From Flavobacterium sp. MK4S-17 (lineage in GTDB: Bacteria > Bacteroidota > Bacteroidia > Flavobacteriales > Flavobacteriaceae), in NCBI RefSeq assembly GCF_009848495.1, contig NZ_WWEP01000027.1:1-64000 (forward strand): DNA of 64,000 nucleotides, given 5' to 3'. The number at the start of each line of letters is the position of its first letter. Position 1 is the first letter of the stretch. The notes beneath the pieces are model-generated. The model searched no databases. It had not been told where the DNA came from and saw nothing but the letters and a program-made list of their open reading frames with translations. Of this stretch, positions 16,847-24,700 are shown piece after piece. The translations under genes and the position numbers were made by a program.

Positions 16847-16902
16847 ATAGGGGAAAAATTTATCCCTATATGAATCGTAACTCCTTACTTGTGAGGATGT
16901 AA
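16847..16902. promoter_or_regulatory. Divergent control region with palindromes (copy 2)
   Basis: ATAGGG-N11-CCCTAT (16,847-16,869) and TTACTTGTGAGGATGTAA (16,885-16,902) are the same as at 4971-5026, with identical spacing to the SDR start. They are candidate HxlR operators. Confidence 0.55.
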
Positions 16903-16947
16903 CGTACTGCCGAGATTTGCACAAAGAAATTTAAAACATATCACAAC

Positions 16948-17730
16948 ATGGATTACCAAAATGAATTATCAGGAAAAATCGCATTAGTAACAGGCGGTAC
17001 AAAAGGCGCCGGAAGGGCTATTGCTGAAAGGCTGCTGCAAGCCGGGGCAACAGTAATCATCACCGCCAGGAACGCACCCGAAAAAGAAAACAGCAAACTG
17101 CATTTTATCGCTGCCGATTTAAGTACGGCGGAAGGGTCGCAAAAAGTAGTTAGTGAAGTACTATCGACGTATGGCAGGCTGGAAATCCTGGTGAATAACC
17201 TCGGCTCATCATATACACCTGCCGGCGGCTTTAGCGTCTTAAGCGATGAAGACTGGATTACTACGCTGCATGCAAACCTATTGGCGCCTGTAAGGCTCGA
17301 CAGAGGATTTCTACCGCAAATGATAGAAAGGAAAGACGGTGTTATCATTCACATCGCTTCTATTCAGGGGAAACTGCCCTTGTATGAGTCTACTTTACCA
17401 TATGCTGCCGCAAAAGCAGGACTGCGCAACTACAGCAAAAGCTTATCTAACGAGGTTACGCCGAAAGGTGTGCGGGTGCTGACCGTTTCGCCTGGATGGA
17501 TCAACACATCAGCATCGACAGCCTTTCTGGGTGAGATTGCAAGAAACTCAAATAGCACTGTTGAAGAAGCGATGCAAAGTGTTATGGATGCATTGGGTGG
17601 AATACCTTACGGCAGGCCTGCCGAGCCGGAAGAAGTAGCTGAATTAGTTGGTTTTCTTGTCTCACCAAGGGCTGGTTACCTAACAGGAACTGAATTTGTA
17701 ATCGACGGCGGAACCGTGCCAACAATTTAA
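16948..17730 (+). CDS. SDR family oxidoreductase (cassette copy 2)
   Basis: 260 aa, nearly the same as the product of 5072-5854: TGGTKGAGRAIAERL, NNLGSSYTPAGGF, IHIASIQGKLPLYESTLPYAAAKAG with the catalytic Tyr and Lys, and ending GTEFVIDGGTVPTI. Differences gather near the substrate side after the catalytic motif (STAFLGEIARNSNSTVEEAMQ against SEAWLGELARNANSTVEEAQQ), so the two copies may differ in specificity. Codon third positions have drifted, which shows an old duplication or separate acquisition. Confidence 0.9.
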   Translation: MDYQNELSGKIALVTGGTKGAGRAIAERLLQAGATVIITARNAPEKENSKLHFIAADLSTAEGSQKVVSEVLSTYGRLEILVNNLGSSYTPAGGFSVLSDEDWITTLHANLLAPVRLDRGFLPQMIERKDGVIIHIASIQGKLPLYESTLPYAAAKAGLRNYSKSLSNEVTPKGVRVLTVSPGWINTSASTAFLGEIARNSNSTVEEAMQSVMDALGGIPYGRPAEPEEVAELVGFLVSPRAGYLTGTEFVIDGGTVPTI

Positions 17731-17750
17731 TAATCTTTTAAAATTAAAAA

Positions 17751-18074
17751 ATGGACTTACCGAAAGTAATAAAAGATTTAGTGGCAGCACAAAATAACTT
17801 TGACAGTGCTGCCTATGCAAAATGCTTTTCTGAAACAGCAGTAGTTTACGATGAGGGTAAAACCCACAATGGCAGGAAAGAAATTGAAGCCTGGATTGCT
17901 GACTCTAACGAGCGATACCAGGCGACAATGCAGCCAGTAGGTCTTGAAGAAAACAAAACAGAAAGTATTTTAAAAGCGGAAACTTCAGGAAATTTTCCAG
18001 GAAGCCCAATTATACTAAATTACCGTTTAAAGATAACCGGCGGATTAATCGAAGCATTAGAAATTACAGGATAA
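17751..18074 (+). CDS. SnoaL-like protein (copy 2)
   Basis: 107 aa NTF2-fold protein, paralogous to 5873-6196 (FDSAAYAKCFSETAVVYDEGKTHNGRKEIEAWIADSNERY). It begins 20 bp after the SDR stop and belongs to the same transcript. Ligand unknown. No hairpin like that of copy 1 follows. Confidence 0.85.
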   Translation: MDLPKVIKDLVAAQNNFDSAAYAKCFSETAVVYDEGKTHNGRKEIEAWIADSNERYQATMQPVGLEENKTESILKAETSGNFPGSPIILNYRLKITGGLIEALEITG

Positions 18075-18139
18075 GTTGAGAAATGGAAGCATGCACTTAA
18101 GAACTTTAGAGTCCGAAACAGGCACTTCTACTCCTTGCT

Positions 18140-18214
18140 TCTGATACGACAAGTTTTATAAGCAGGGCAGACATTGTAGTTGACGGCGGCGCAATAACGT
18201 ACATGCTGAAATAA
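18140..18214 (+). pseudogene. SDR C-terminal remnant
   Basis: The frame gives SDTTSFISRADIVVDGGAITYMLK before a stop. ADIVVDGG is the family's usual C-terminal strand, so this is the last 24 residues of another SDR whose body is gone. It differs from the end of the SDR of this cassette (GTEFVIDGG), so it comes from a different gene. Confidence 0.6.
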
Positions 18215-18617
18215 ATATCTTAAAAGTGATTATTAATAGCTGGAGAATATATATATTTTTCAGCTTTTTTTTGCCCACCCAACCGAAGTGTTTGGCGAAC
18301 TTCTGCAAGAGAAAAAGCCAATAACGCAAAGGACAGAAAAGAAATTCCTGGACCCACTCACTCCTTAAATAATAGGATACTAGAAAGTGGTTAAAGATAA
18401 CGGAATTCATACTAAAACAGGAGAGCATACGTCTCTTCATTTATCAAGAACAACATCATACAGCGTGAGCATCACAGCTTTTACACCAAAACCAGATTAA
18501 ACCCCTTTCTCGATTTAATTAAAGATTGGCCCGCCTTATTTTTTCTCTCATTTATTAAAATGCATCATTTTTCAACTGCATTCGTCTCAAACCAAGATTA
18601 AAAAATTTTTAAGATCA
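18215..18617. other. 403 bp without a convincing gene
   Basis: AT-rich; no gene, RNA or strong repeat recognised. An open frame on the minus strand here has no family features. Confidence 0.4.
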
Positions 18618-19013
18618 ATGAAAGAAAAAATCAAACCATACCAAATTGAAATAGACCCCAAGTGGGTGGTTTTCATCAATGGATTTAAGGCAAACAACCT
18701 ACTTGGATTTGTTTGGTTGTGGTTATCCCTTTTCTCTGTAATAAAAACTACCAGAAAGGCAAAGGGTTGTCGATCCGCTGTTCCTGCTATTGTAAGCCCA
18801 ATTGAGGTAGTGATGATATCCTATTGGAATGATAACGAATCTTTGAGGGAGTTTGTCATATCTAAGTACCACAAACGCTACATTAGATTTGTTTATCAGA
18901 ACTCCAAAGCCCTTTCTTTATTTAACGAAATGTTTGAACCTAAGAGGTCAGGTTTATACTTCAATAAACCGATGGGAATGTCGAAAATTACAAAAATCAA
19001 AAGTCATGAGTAA
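18618..19013 (+). CDS. DUF4188-like small monooxygenase-type protein
   Basis: 131 aa. An N-terminal strand VVFINGF, a helix NNLLGFVWLWLSLFSVI, then VVMISYWNDNESLREFVISKYHKRYIRFVYQ and SGLYFNKPMGMSKI resemble the ferredoxin-like (ABM-type) fold of DUF4188 proteins, some of which are called monooxygenases in polyketide clusters. That assignment is tentative. Its last 8 bp overlap the AhpD-like gene, so the two are coupled. Confidence 0.55.
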   Translation: MKEKIKPYQIEIDPKWVVFINGFKANNLLGFVWLWLSLFSVIKTTRKAKGCRSAVPAIVSPIEVVMISYWNDNESLREFVISKYHKRYIRFVYQNSKALSLFNEMFEPKRSGLYFNKPMGMSKITKIKSHE

Positions 19014-19449
19014 AAGAATTGTAATAAAAGATATTGATCCAAATGCATACAAAGCGATGGCTGCTTTAGAAAAATACATGGCTGGATCGCAGTTATCATA
19101 TGTAGCTAAGGGGTTGATAAAAATTAGAGCTTCTCAAATCAATGGTTGTGCCTACTGCATTCAAATCCATACACAAGATGCACGAAAGGCAGGAGAAACC
19201 GAACAGCGGATCTATGCTTTGTCCGCCTGGTGGGAATCCCCCTTGTTTTCTGACGAAGAAAAAGCCTTGTTGGCTGTAACAGATGAAATAACTAGAATAA
19301 CCGACAAGGGGCTTTCTGATCAAACTTACGCTATGGTATCTAAACACTTTTCAGAGAGTGAGATAGCTGCGATAATTATGCAGATCGTAATCATCAATGC
19401 TTGGAACAGAATTGCAATAGCTACACACCTACAACACCCAATCAAATGA
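19006..19449 (+). CDS. Carboxymuconolactone decarboxylase / AhpD-like protein
   Basis: 147 aa from ATG at 19,006 (MSKRIVIKDIDPNAYKAM), chosen because a longer frame from 18,853 runs through the upstream gene without family features. The active-site motif GCAYCIQIHTQDAR (C-x-x-C then His) is that of AhpD-like peroxidase-linked proteins. ETEQRIYALSAWWESPLFSDEEKALLAVTDEIT is the usual second half. Probably a small thiol-disulphide or peroxide-defence protein. The stop overlaps the next start (ATGA). Confidence 0.9.
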   Translation: MSKRIVIKDIDPNAYKAMAALEKYMAGSQLSYVAKGLIKIRASQINGCAYCIQIHTQDARKAGETEQRIYALSAWWESPLFSDEEKALLAVTDEITRITDKGLSDQTYAMVSKHFSESEIAAIIMQIVIINAWNRIAIATHLQHPIK

Positions 19450-19964
19450 ATATAACTACAAGACCAGAAGAATATTCAGATTTTGACCAGATAAGATTAC
19501 TCAACATTCTCGCATTTGATCGAGCCGATGAGGCAGATTTAATTGATCGAATCCGCAATGAAAATGAGTACTTACCTGCACTTTCATTTGTAGCATTGCA
19601 CAATAGTAAAATAATTGGGCACATAATGCTATCAAAAATTACCATCGGGGAGCATTTCGAAGGATTAGCTGCACTGGCTCCAATGGCTGTTTTGCCCGAT
19701 TTCCAGAATAAAGGTATTGGGAGCCTTTTAGTTGATCATGCGGTTTCAGAAGCAGAAAAGATCGGTCTTTCTGCAATCGTTGTTTTAGGACACCCAAATT
19801 TTTATCCAAGATTCGGATTTGGCAAAGCTAGCCTCAAAGGCATCACATGCCCCTATGCAGGAGTTCCCAATGAGGCTTTCCTGGTAAAAGAACTTTATGA
19901 TAATTCATTGAAGGGAATATCTGGAATGGTCACCTACTCTACTGCTTTCACCTCAGAACAGTAA
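19446..19964 (+). CDS. GNAT family N-acetyltransferase
   Basis: 172 aa from ATG at 19,446, which overlaps the stop of the AhpD-like gene in ATGA and suggests coupled translation. The acetyl-CoA site is VLPDFQNKGIGSLLVDHAV (Q-x-x-G-x-G). GHPNFYPRFGFGKA is the typical motif of the YhbS-like subgroup. Substrate unknown. Confidence 0.9.
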   Translation: MNITTRPEEYSDFDQIRLLNILAFDRADEADLIDRIRNENEYLPALSFVALHNSKIIGHIMLSKITIGEHFEGLAALAPMAVLPDFQNKGIGSLLVDHAVSEAEKIGLSAIVVLGHPNFYPRFGFGKASLKGITCPYAGVPNEAFLVKELYDNSLKGISGMVTYSTAFTSEQ

Positions 19965-19971
19965 TAAGCCG

Positions 19972-20610
19972 ATGAAGAAACTAATTTTCTTTATAATCAA
20001 ATACTCCTTGGATCTTGCCTATCGACTAAACCCAAACTTGGGCAACAGTTTAGCCTTTACGCTATCCACTATGCCGTTATTTCAGGTTCAGAGCAATAAG
20101 AACTTCAATACTTAAAGGAAGTGGAAAACCCACGGGTACGATTTGAAGAGAATATCAGAAGGGTTTATCAGAAGGCTGTCCTCTCTGCACATGGCTGGAT
20201 AGGGTACGCAGGAAATTCTTGCGATTTAATGAACTTGTTTCCAGATCATGAATTTACTTTAATCACTTTTGATGCACCTGCGCATAATGCGAGTACCGGT
20301 AAAAGCACCAATGTTTTTCAAATTATCCGGGTTTGTGGTTTACTGATTGAAAATTATAAGCCTGATTTCATTATCGGGCACTTTATGGGTAGCGCTGTGG
20401 CTGTGCCGGCACTTGCCAGTGCTAAATATCAGAACACTAAGAAACTGATATTATAGAGCTGCCCGAAGAATTATTGAATACTTGGTAGAGAGTTTTGGTA
20501 AAAATTTTCTCTCAAGGATACCCGTCTATATTCATTCAAAAAAGGTGCAATTAAAACTTAAGAAGTTCTTTGAAGCGTCAAAAATGAGTTTCCGATTTCC
20601 CCTATATCAG
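19972..20610 (+). pseudogene. Alpha/beta hydrolase, degraded
   Basis: Pieces of one gene are read in more than one frame. MKKLIFFIIKYSLDLAYRLNPNLGNSLAF from 19,972 fits the N-terminal lead of flavobacterial hydrolases. VLSAHGWIGYAGN, LITFDAPAHNASTGKSTN and DFIIGHFMGSAVAVPAL follow in 20,121-20,456. The nucleophile elbow should read GHSMG, but Phe replaces Ser. A stop follows at 20,456, and only scraps (RIIEYLVESFGKNFL) remain behind it. The enzyme is dead. Confidence 0.75.
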
Positions 20611-20677
20611 TTATGATCACCTGCATCATTTTTGCATTGTGCCCGTCATAATGGAATAACTTTTAAAACAGTATCTC

Positions 20678-20869
20678 ATGAAAAGAATCGGTTTGCTTTC
20701 TATCATTGTTGGGATCTTAACGGTTGGTACCGTGTGGGCATCTGGATCTTTAGATCTGTCAAAGAACTCAATGGCAGCTAAAAAGTGTCCACCTGCCTGT
20801 TGTATAACATTTCAAGATGATTGTCCACCAGATGCGTGTGAGCTGAACACATGTTGTTCAGATGACTAA
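20678..20869 (+). CDS. Secreted cysteine-rich small protein
   Basis: 63 aa. A clear signal peptide (MKRIGLLSIIVGILTVGTVWASG) is followed by a short mature part with seven Cys, arranged KKCPPACC, DDCPPDAC and NTCCSDD. Not a known family to me. The Cys-Cys pairs resemble those in the FAD enzyme, MFS protein and sigma factor downstream, so it may bind a thiophilic metal(loid) in the periplasm, or signal to the system. A strong terminator follows, so it has its own transcript. Confidence 0.72.
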   Translation: MKRIGLLSIIVGILTVGTVWASGSLDLSKNSMAAKKCPPACCITFQDDCPPDACELNTCCSDD

Positions 20870-20870
20870 T

Positions 20871-20899
20871 TAAAAGCGGGGTTAATCCCCGCTTTTTTA
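20871..20899 (+). terminator. Terminator after Cys-rich peptide gene
   Basis: Stem AAAAGCGGGG / CCCCGCTTTT with a 5-base loop and six T in all. It is perfectly paired. Confidence 0.88.
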
Positions 20900-20947
20900 T
20901 GCATCAAAATTTATCGAGCACGTCTTAATGTCAAACAACAAAATTTA

Positions 20948-22519
20948 ATGGTTATGAATATAAAAGACTTTCCCGTAGCAATAATAGGTGCAGGTCCTGT
21001 TGGAATGGCGGCAGCTGCCCACCTGGTAGAACGCAACATACCTTTTTTGCTTTTTGAAGCAGGAAGCAGTGTAGGTGCCAATCTGCTGGATTGGGGGCAT
21101 GTTCGTGTGTTTTCACCTTGGAGATACAACATCAACAAAGCAGCGGAAAACCTTCTCCTCAAAATGACATGGAAAAAGCCTGGTGAAGATGGCTTGCCCA
21201 CGGGAGAGGAACTTGTAAAGGAGTACTTACTACCTTTATCCTTTCACCCAAGTATAGAACCCCACCTCCACCTCAATTCAAAGGTTGTTGCCATTACCAA
21301 AAAAGGTCTGGATAAAATGCATACTGCCGGACGAGCAGATACACCTTTTATCATCACAGTACAGCAAGGAAGTAACCTTGGCACTTTCGAAGCATCGGCA
21401 GTAATCGATGCATCCGGTACATGGCAAAACCCAAATCCCATTGGCGTTGGCGGTATCTTCGCACCGGGAGAATTGGAAAATAGCGAGCGTATAACCTACC
21501 GCATACCTGACATACTCGGAAAAGATCAGCACAGATATGCCAATAAATCCGTACTGGTCATTGGAGCAGGACATTCTGCCATCAATTCATTGTTGGACTT
21601 GGCCAAATTGAAAGAAAGCCATCCCCAAATCACATTACATTGGGCTTTGCATACCGAAAGTTTAGCAAAAGTATATGGCGGTCAGGAAAATGATGCACTC
21701 GAAGCAAGGGGAGCTTTGGGAATTAAAATTGAACAATTGGTTAAGTCAGGTCAGCTTCATATCCATACCCCGTATTACATACACGGACTCACTGCGGAAG
21801 CCTCAAGGCTTACCATCAAAGGCTACATCAAATCACAGTACCACGAATTGAAAGGTATTGAAGAAATTATAGCCAATACAGGGGCCCGCCCCGACTTTAC
21901 GGTGCTCCGGGAAGTAAGGGTAGCCCAAGACCCTGCCCTTGAGTGTTTTCCTGATTTGGCTGAACTCATTGATCCCAATGTACACAGTTGCGGAACGGTC
22001 AGGCCGCATGGAGAACTGGAACTCCGTCAGCCCGAACCCAATTTTTATGTAGTGGGAGTAAAAAGCTACGGACGGGCTCCCACTTTCCTGATGGCTACCG
22101 GTTATGAACAAGTCCGCAGCATAGCAGCCTGGTTAGATGGAGACATAGAGGCCGGCCAACGTGTGGAGCTTGATCTACCCGAAACAGGAGTATGTAGTTC
22201 ACACAACGATGATGGAACTGCCTGCTGCGGTGTGCAGCCTGCCTCATCAACAAAAGAAAATCAAGCAGCTGCTTGCTGCACCCCAGTTCAATCCGATAAT
22301 AAAAATCAAGATTCAAGTCAAATGGAAACATTAGTAAAAACAAACAATGAAAAACCAGTAGAAGTAGCAACAACAAGTTGTTGCGGTGGTGCCCCTACTT
22401 CCAATGCAGATGCTTGCTGCAAGCTCGATGAAGAGAAAAAAGCAGAAGGTGAAGCCGGCTGTGGTTGTAACACAGCATTCACAGCCTCTGCTCCAAAAGC
22501 TTCAGCGTGCTGTGGTTAA
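20948..22519 (+). CDS. FAD-dependent oxidoreductase (CzcO/ArsO-like) with Cys-Cys-rich tail
   Basis: 523 aa. Two Rossmann motifs: VAIIGAGPVGMAAAAHL (about 10-26, FAD) and VLVIGAGHSAINSLLDL (about 198-214, NAD(P)). The core up to about residue 415 is that of flavoprotein monooxygenases/thioredoxin-reductase-like enzymes often labelled CzcO or ArsO. The last 105 residues are a low-complexity tail with five Cys-Cys pairs (ACCG, ACCT, SCCG, ACCK, ACCG) plus CGC. The tail suggests binding of a soft metal(loid) and delivery to the flavin site; this is inference. Genes for an MFS transporter and a sigma factor follow. An ATG at 20,954 is an equally possible start. Confidence 0.85.
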   Translation: MVMNIKDFPVAIIGAGPVGMAAAAHLVERNIPFLLFEAGSSVGANLLDWGHVRVFSPWRYNINKAAENLLLKMTWKKPGEDGLPTGEELVKEYLLPLSFHPSIEPHLHLNSKVVAITKKGLDKMHTAGRADTPFIITVQQGSNLGTFEASAVIDASGTWQNPNPIGVGGIFAPGELENSERITYRIPDILGKDQHRYANKSVLVIGAGHSAINSLLDLAKLKESHPQITLHWALHTESLAKVYGGQENDALEARGALGIKIEQLVKSGQLHIHTPYYIHGLTAEASRLTIKGYIKSQYHELKGIEEIIANTGARPDFTVLREVRVAQDPALECFPDLAELIDPNVHSCGTVRPHGELELRQPEPNFYVVGVKSYGRAPTFLMATGYEQVRSIAAWLDGDIEAGQRVELDLPETGVCSSHNDDGTACCGVQPASSTKENQAAACCTPVQSDNKNQDSSQMETLVKTNNEKPVEVATTSCCGGAPTSNADACCKLDEEKKAEGEAGCGCNTAFTASAPKASACCG

Positions 22520-22543
22520 GGTTAAGTTGCTTATCACCTCCCG

Positions 22544-22570
22544 AAAACTGCCCATACCGGCAGTTTTTTT
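22544..22570 (+). terminator. Hairpin terminator between FAD enzyme and MFS genes
   Basis: Stem AAACTGCC / GGCAGTTT with a 6-base loop and seven T. It separates the two genes or attenuates read-through. Confidence 0.82.
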
Positions 22571-22619
22571 GCATCAATTTCTAACTAACCCGTCTTATGA
22601 GTTAGTGAATACAAACTCA

Positions 22620-23792
22620 ATGGAACTAAAACAAGCCTGTTGCGCTGATTATCAGATCTGTTGTCCTACTAATGCAACACCTCAGTCATTAAGCCCAACC
22701 ATTGTCGCATCCGTGGCAATGGCTTTGGGCGGCATGGCAGATGCATTTTTGTATGCCTACCTGCCAGTTAATGCCAAGGTATTAGGCCTGAGTGTTATAG
22801 CTGTTGGTGTTATTTTGAGCATTAACAAATTCGTTCGCTTCTTTTTCAACCGATGGGTGAATGCTTTGGCAAAGCCGCTTGGTTTAAAAGCCATCCTCTT
22901 CCTCGCATCAGTACTTTCAAGTATTTCAGCATTAGCCTATGCATTCCCAATGCCTTTATGGCTCTGGATCATCGTTCGGATAGCTTGGGGGTCAGCCTAT
23001 TCCATGTTCAGGTTTTCGTCAGTACAGTTTGCCCAACTTGCTCCCAACAAATCCCACGCAATAGGGCTCACTACTGCCCTTCGGGAATTAGGTCCGGTGG
23101 TTGCCTACTGGATAGGGCCGATGATATTATCCCTTTGGGGAGTTCGAATCCTATTTATTACTGCTGCTTTGCTGCCATTATTATGTTTTCCTTTTTTAAG
23201 GGCACTCCCTCCGCTGAAACCCGAAATTCATACCCCAAGCACCACAAGATTCCAAAAAGCCAATTGGCTTGACACCTGGGTTTTTATATCGTCTTTTCTC
23301 ATTGACGGACTCATTGTTGTAGGTGTAAGTATCTCGTTCGAAATCAAGGGAAATCCAGATCCCGAAAACTTGTTGTTGAATACAGCAGTATTTATTTCCC
23401 TTCGTAAGGTATTCCAGATAGTGCTAGCTCCGGCAGCAGGCAACATCATCGGAAAATTTGGATTTAGAAGAGTTTTCATTTGGTCTTCTGTAACAATTTG
23501 CGCTTCCTTGATGCTTTTGTTAGGAAACATTATCATACCCTCACTAATAATACTCTTTATATCGGCAGCATTCAACAACGTTTGCCTACCCTTATTCGCT
23601 TTGGAAGAAGCCACCACAGAAAGCAATTACAATACATTCACAAAACTGGCATCATCCAAAGATCTGGGAGGGGCTGTAGGAGCTTTAGTAGGTTTACAAC
23701 TCATGCAATCAGTCCAACACCAACTATTGTTTTCAATCCTATTGCTGTTGGCTGCAATTACCTTATTCAAAATTTTTAAATTTGTAAAATAA
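22620..23792 (+). CDS. MFS transporter with N-terminal Cys-Cys motifs
   Basis: 390 aa from ATG at 22,620; the frame is open further upstream but overlaps the FAD gene and its terminator. About 12 hydrophobic segments. VGVILSINKFVRFFFNRWVNALAKPLG is the loop 2-3 motif of the major facilitator superfamily. The cytosolic N-terminus MELKQACCADYQICCPTN bears two Cys pairs before the first helix. A likely role is export of the compound handled by the FAD enzyme, with the Cys pairs as a docking or delivery site (inference). The stop overlaps the start of the sigma factor gene by one base. Confidence 0.87.
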   Translation: MELKQACCADYQICCPTNATPQSLSPTIVASVAMALGGMADAFLYAYLPVNAKVLGLSVIAVGVILSINKFVRFFFNRWVNALAKPLGLKAILFLASVLSSISALAYAFPMPLWLWIIVRIAWGSAYSMFRFSSVQFAQLAPNKSHAIGLTTALRELGPVVAYWIGPMILSLWGVRILFITAALLPLLCFPFLRALPPLKPEIHTPSTTRFQKANWLDTWVFISSFLIDGLIVVGVSISFEIKGNPDPENLLLNTAVFISLRKVFQIVLAPAAGNIIGKFGFRRVFIWSSVTICASLMLLLGNIIIPSLIILFISAAFNNVCLPLFALEEATTESNYNTFTKLASSKDLGGAVGALVGLQLMQSVQHQLLFSILLLLAAITLFKIFKFVK

Positions 23793-24364
23793 TGGATCAA
23801 CTTAATGACATACACACCGAGTTTGGCCAGCATCTCAAAAATTTCATTCGTTCAAAAGTGAATAATGATGAAGACGTTTCAGACATTTATCAAAACGTCA
23901 TACTGAAAATTATCACCAAAATCGACACACTCAAAAAAACAGAAAGCCTCAAGAGCTGGATTTTTACCATCGCCAACAACCAAATTATTGACTATTTCAG
24001 AAACCACAAAACCCGGGTTGAGGTACAAACCTGGGAAAGTAAGTTTTCCATAGAATTAGAACCAGCCGAAAATACCAATGCCTACCACCTCATGGAAGGC
24101 TGTATCCACAGTTTGATAGCACAACTGCCCGATGAATACAGGCTTGTGATTGAGCAGTCTGAACTGAAAGGTATGAGTCAAAAAGACTTGGCTCAAAAGC
24201 TCGATATGAACTACATTACCCTCCGCTCAAAAGTGCAACGCGGTAGGGAACGACTAAGAAAAATGCTAAACGACAGTTGCAGGATTGAGCAGGCTCACCT
24301 TGGCACAGTAATAGATTGCAAGCCTAAAAATGCTTCTGGATGTTGTGGGTCATCTACATGCTAG
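23792..24364 (+). CDS. ECF-type RNA polymerase sigma factor (SigZ-like) with Cys-rich C-terminus
   Basis: 190 aa. Region 2: VNNDEDVSDIYQNVILKIITKIDTLKKTESLKSWIFTIANNQIIDYFR. Region 4: LIAQLPDEYRLVIEQSELKGMSQKDLAQKLDMNYITLRSKVQRGRERLRKML. The end NDSCRIEQ...VIDCKPKNASGCCGSSTC is cysteine-rich, a feature I associate with the SigZ-like group. No anti-sigma gene lies beside it, so the Cys tail may itself sense metal(loid)s or thiol stress. It is read as one transcript with the MFS gene (TAATG overlap) and probably switches on this cluster. Confidence 0.88.
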   Translation: MDQLNDIHTEFGQHLKNFIRSKVNNDEDVSDIYQNVILKIITKIDTLKKTESLKSWIFTIANNQIIDYFRNHKTRVEVQTWESKFSIELEPAENTNAYHLMEGCIHSLIAQLPDEYRLVIEQSELKGMSQKDLAQKLDMNYITLRSKVQRGRERLRKMLNDSCRIEQAHLGTVIDCKPKNASGCCGSSTC

Positions 24365-24700
24365 TCTATACGATAAAAGAATTTTTAAATAAGGGAATTG
24401 TAAGGATATGAACATTTGGGTAACCTTATTTTCTATAGAAGGTAAGGTCATTTATAGCTTGATGTTATTTCTTTTTACTTAGCATGTAAGTTTATTGATG
24501 TAATCAATACTAACTTACCAATAACAAGTTACATGTATAAAGGACGGCATTTCATACCGCCAAGCACTGTAGCTTAAGGAAATAAATTGTTTATCGCATT
24601 ACTTCAGATATAAAAGGTCCAGTTCACCAAAGAGCTAACGCACTCGCCAGAGAATAGGTAAACAACTTGTTCCAAATAAAATACAGGGTTTTAAATTTGA
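24365..24700. other. 336 bp without a gene; inverted repeats
   Basis: No coding features. A perfect inverted repeat TATTGAT-GTA-ATCAATA (24,493-24,509) sits inside a wider imperfect pair CATGTAAG (24,483) and GTTACATG (24,528-24,535). It could be an operator or a remnant of a lost gene's control region. Confidence 0.4.

Noticed and set aside
18156..18440. Minus-strand 94-aa frame
   Set aside because: AT-driven frame over an SDR remnant and noncoding DNA; no signal of coding or family.
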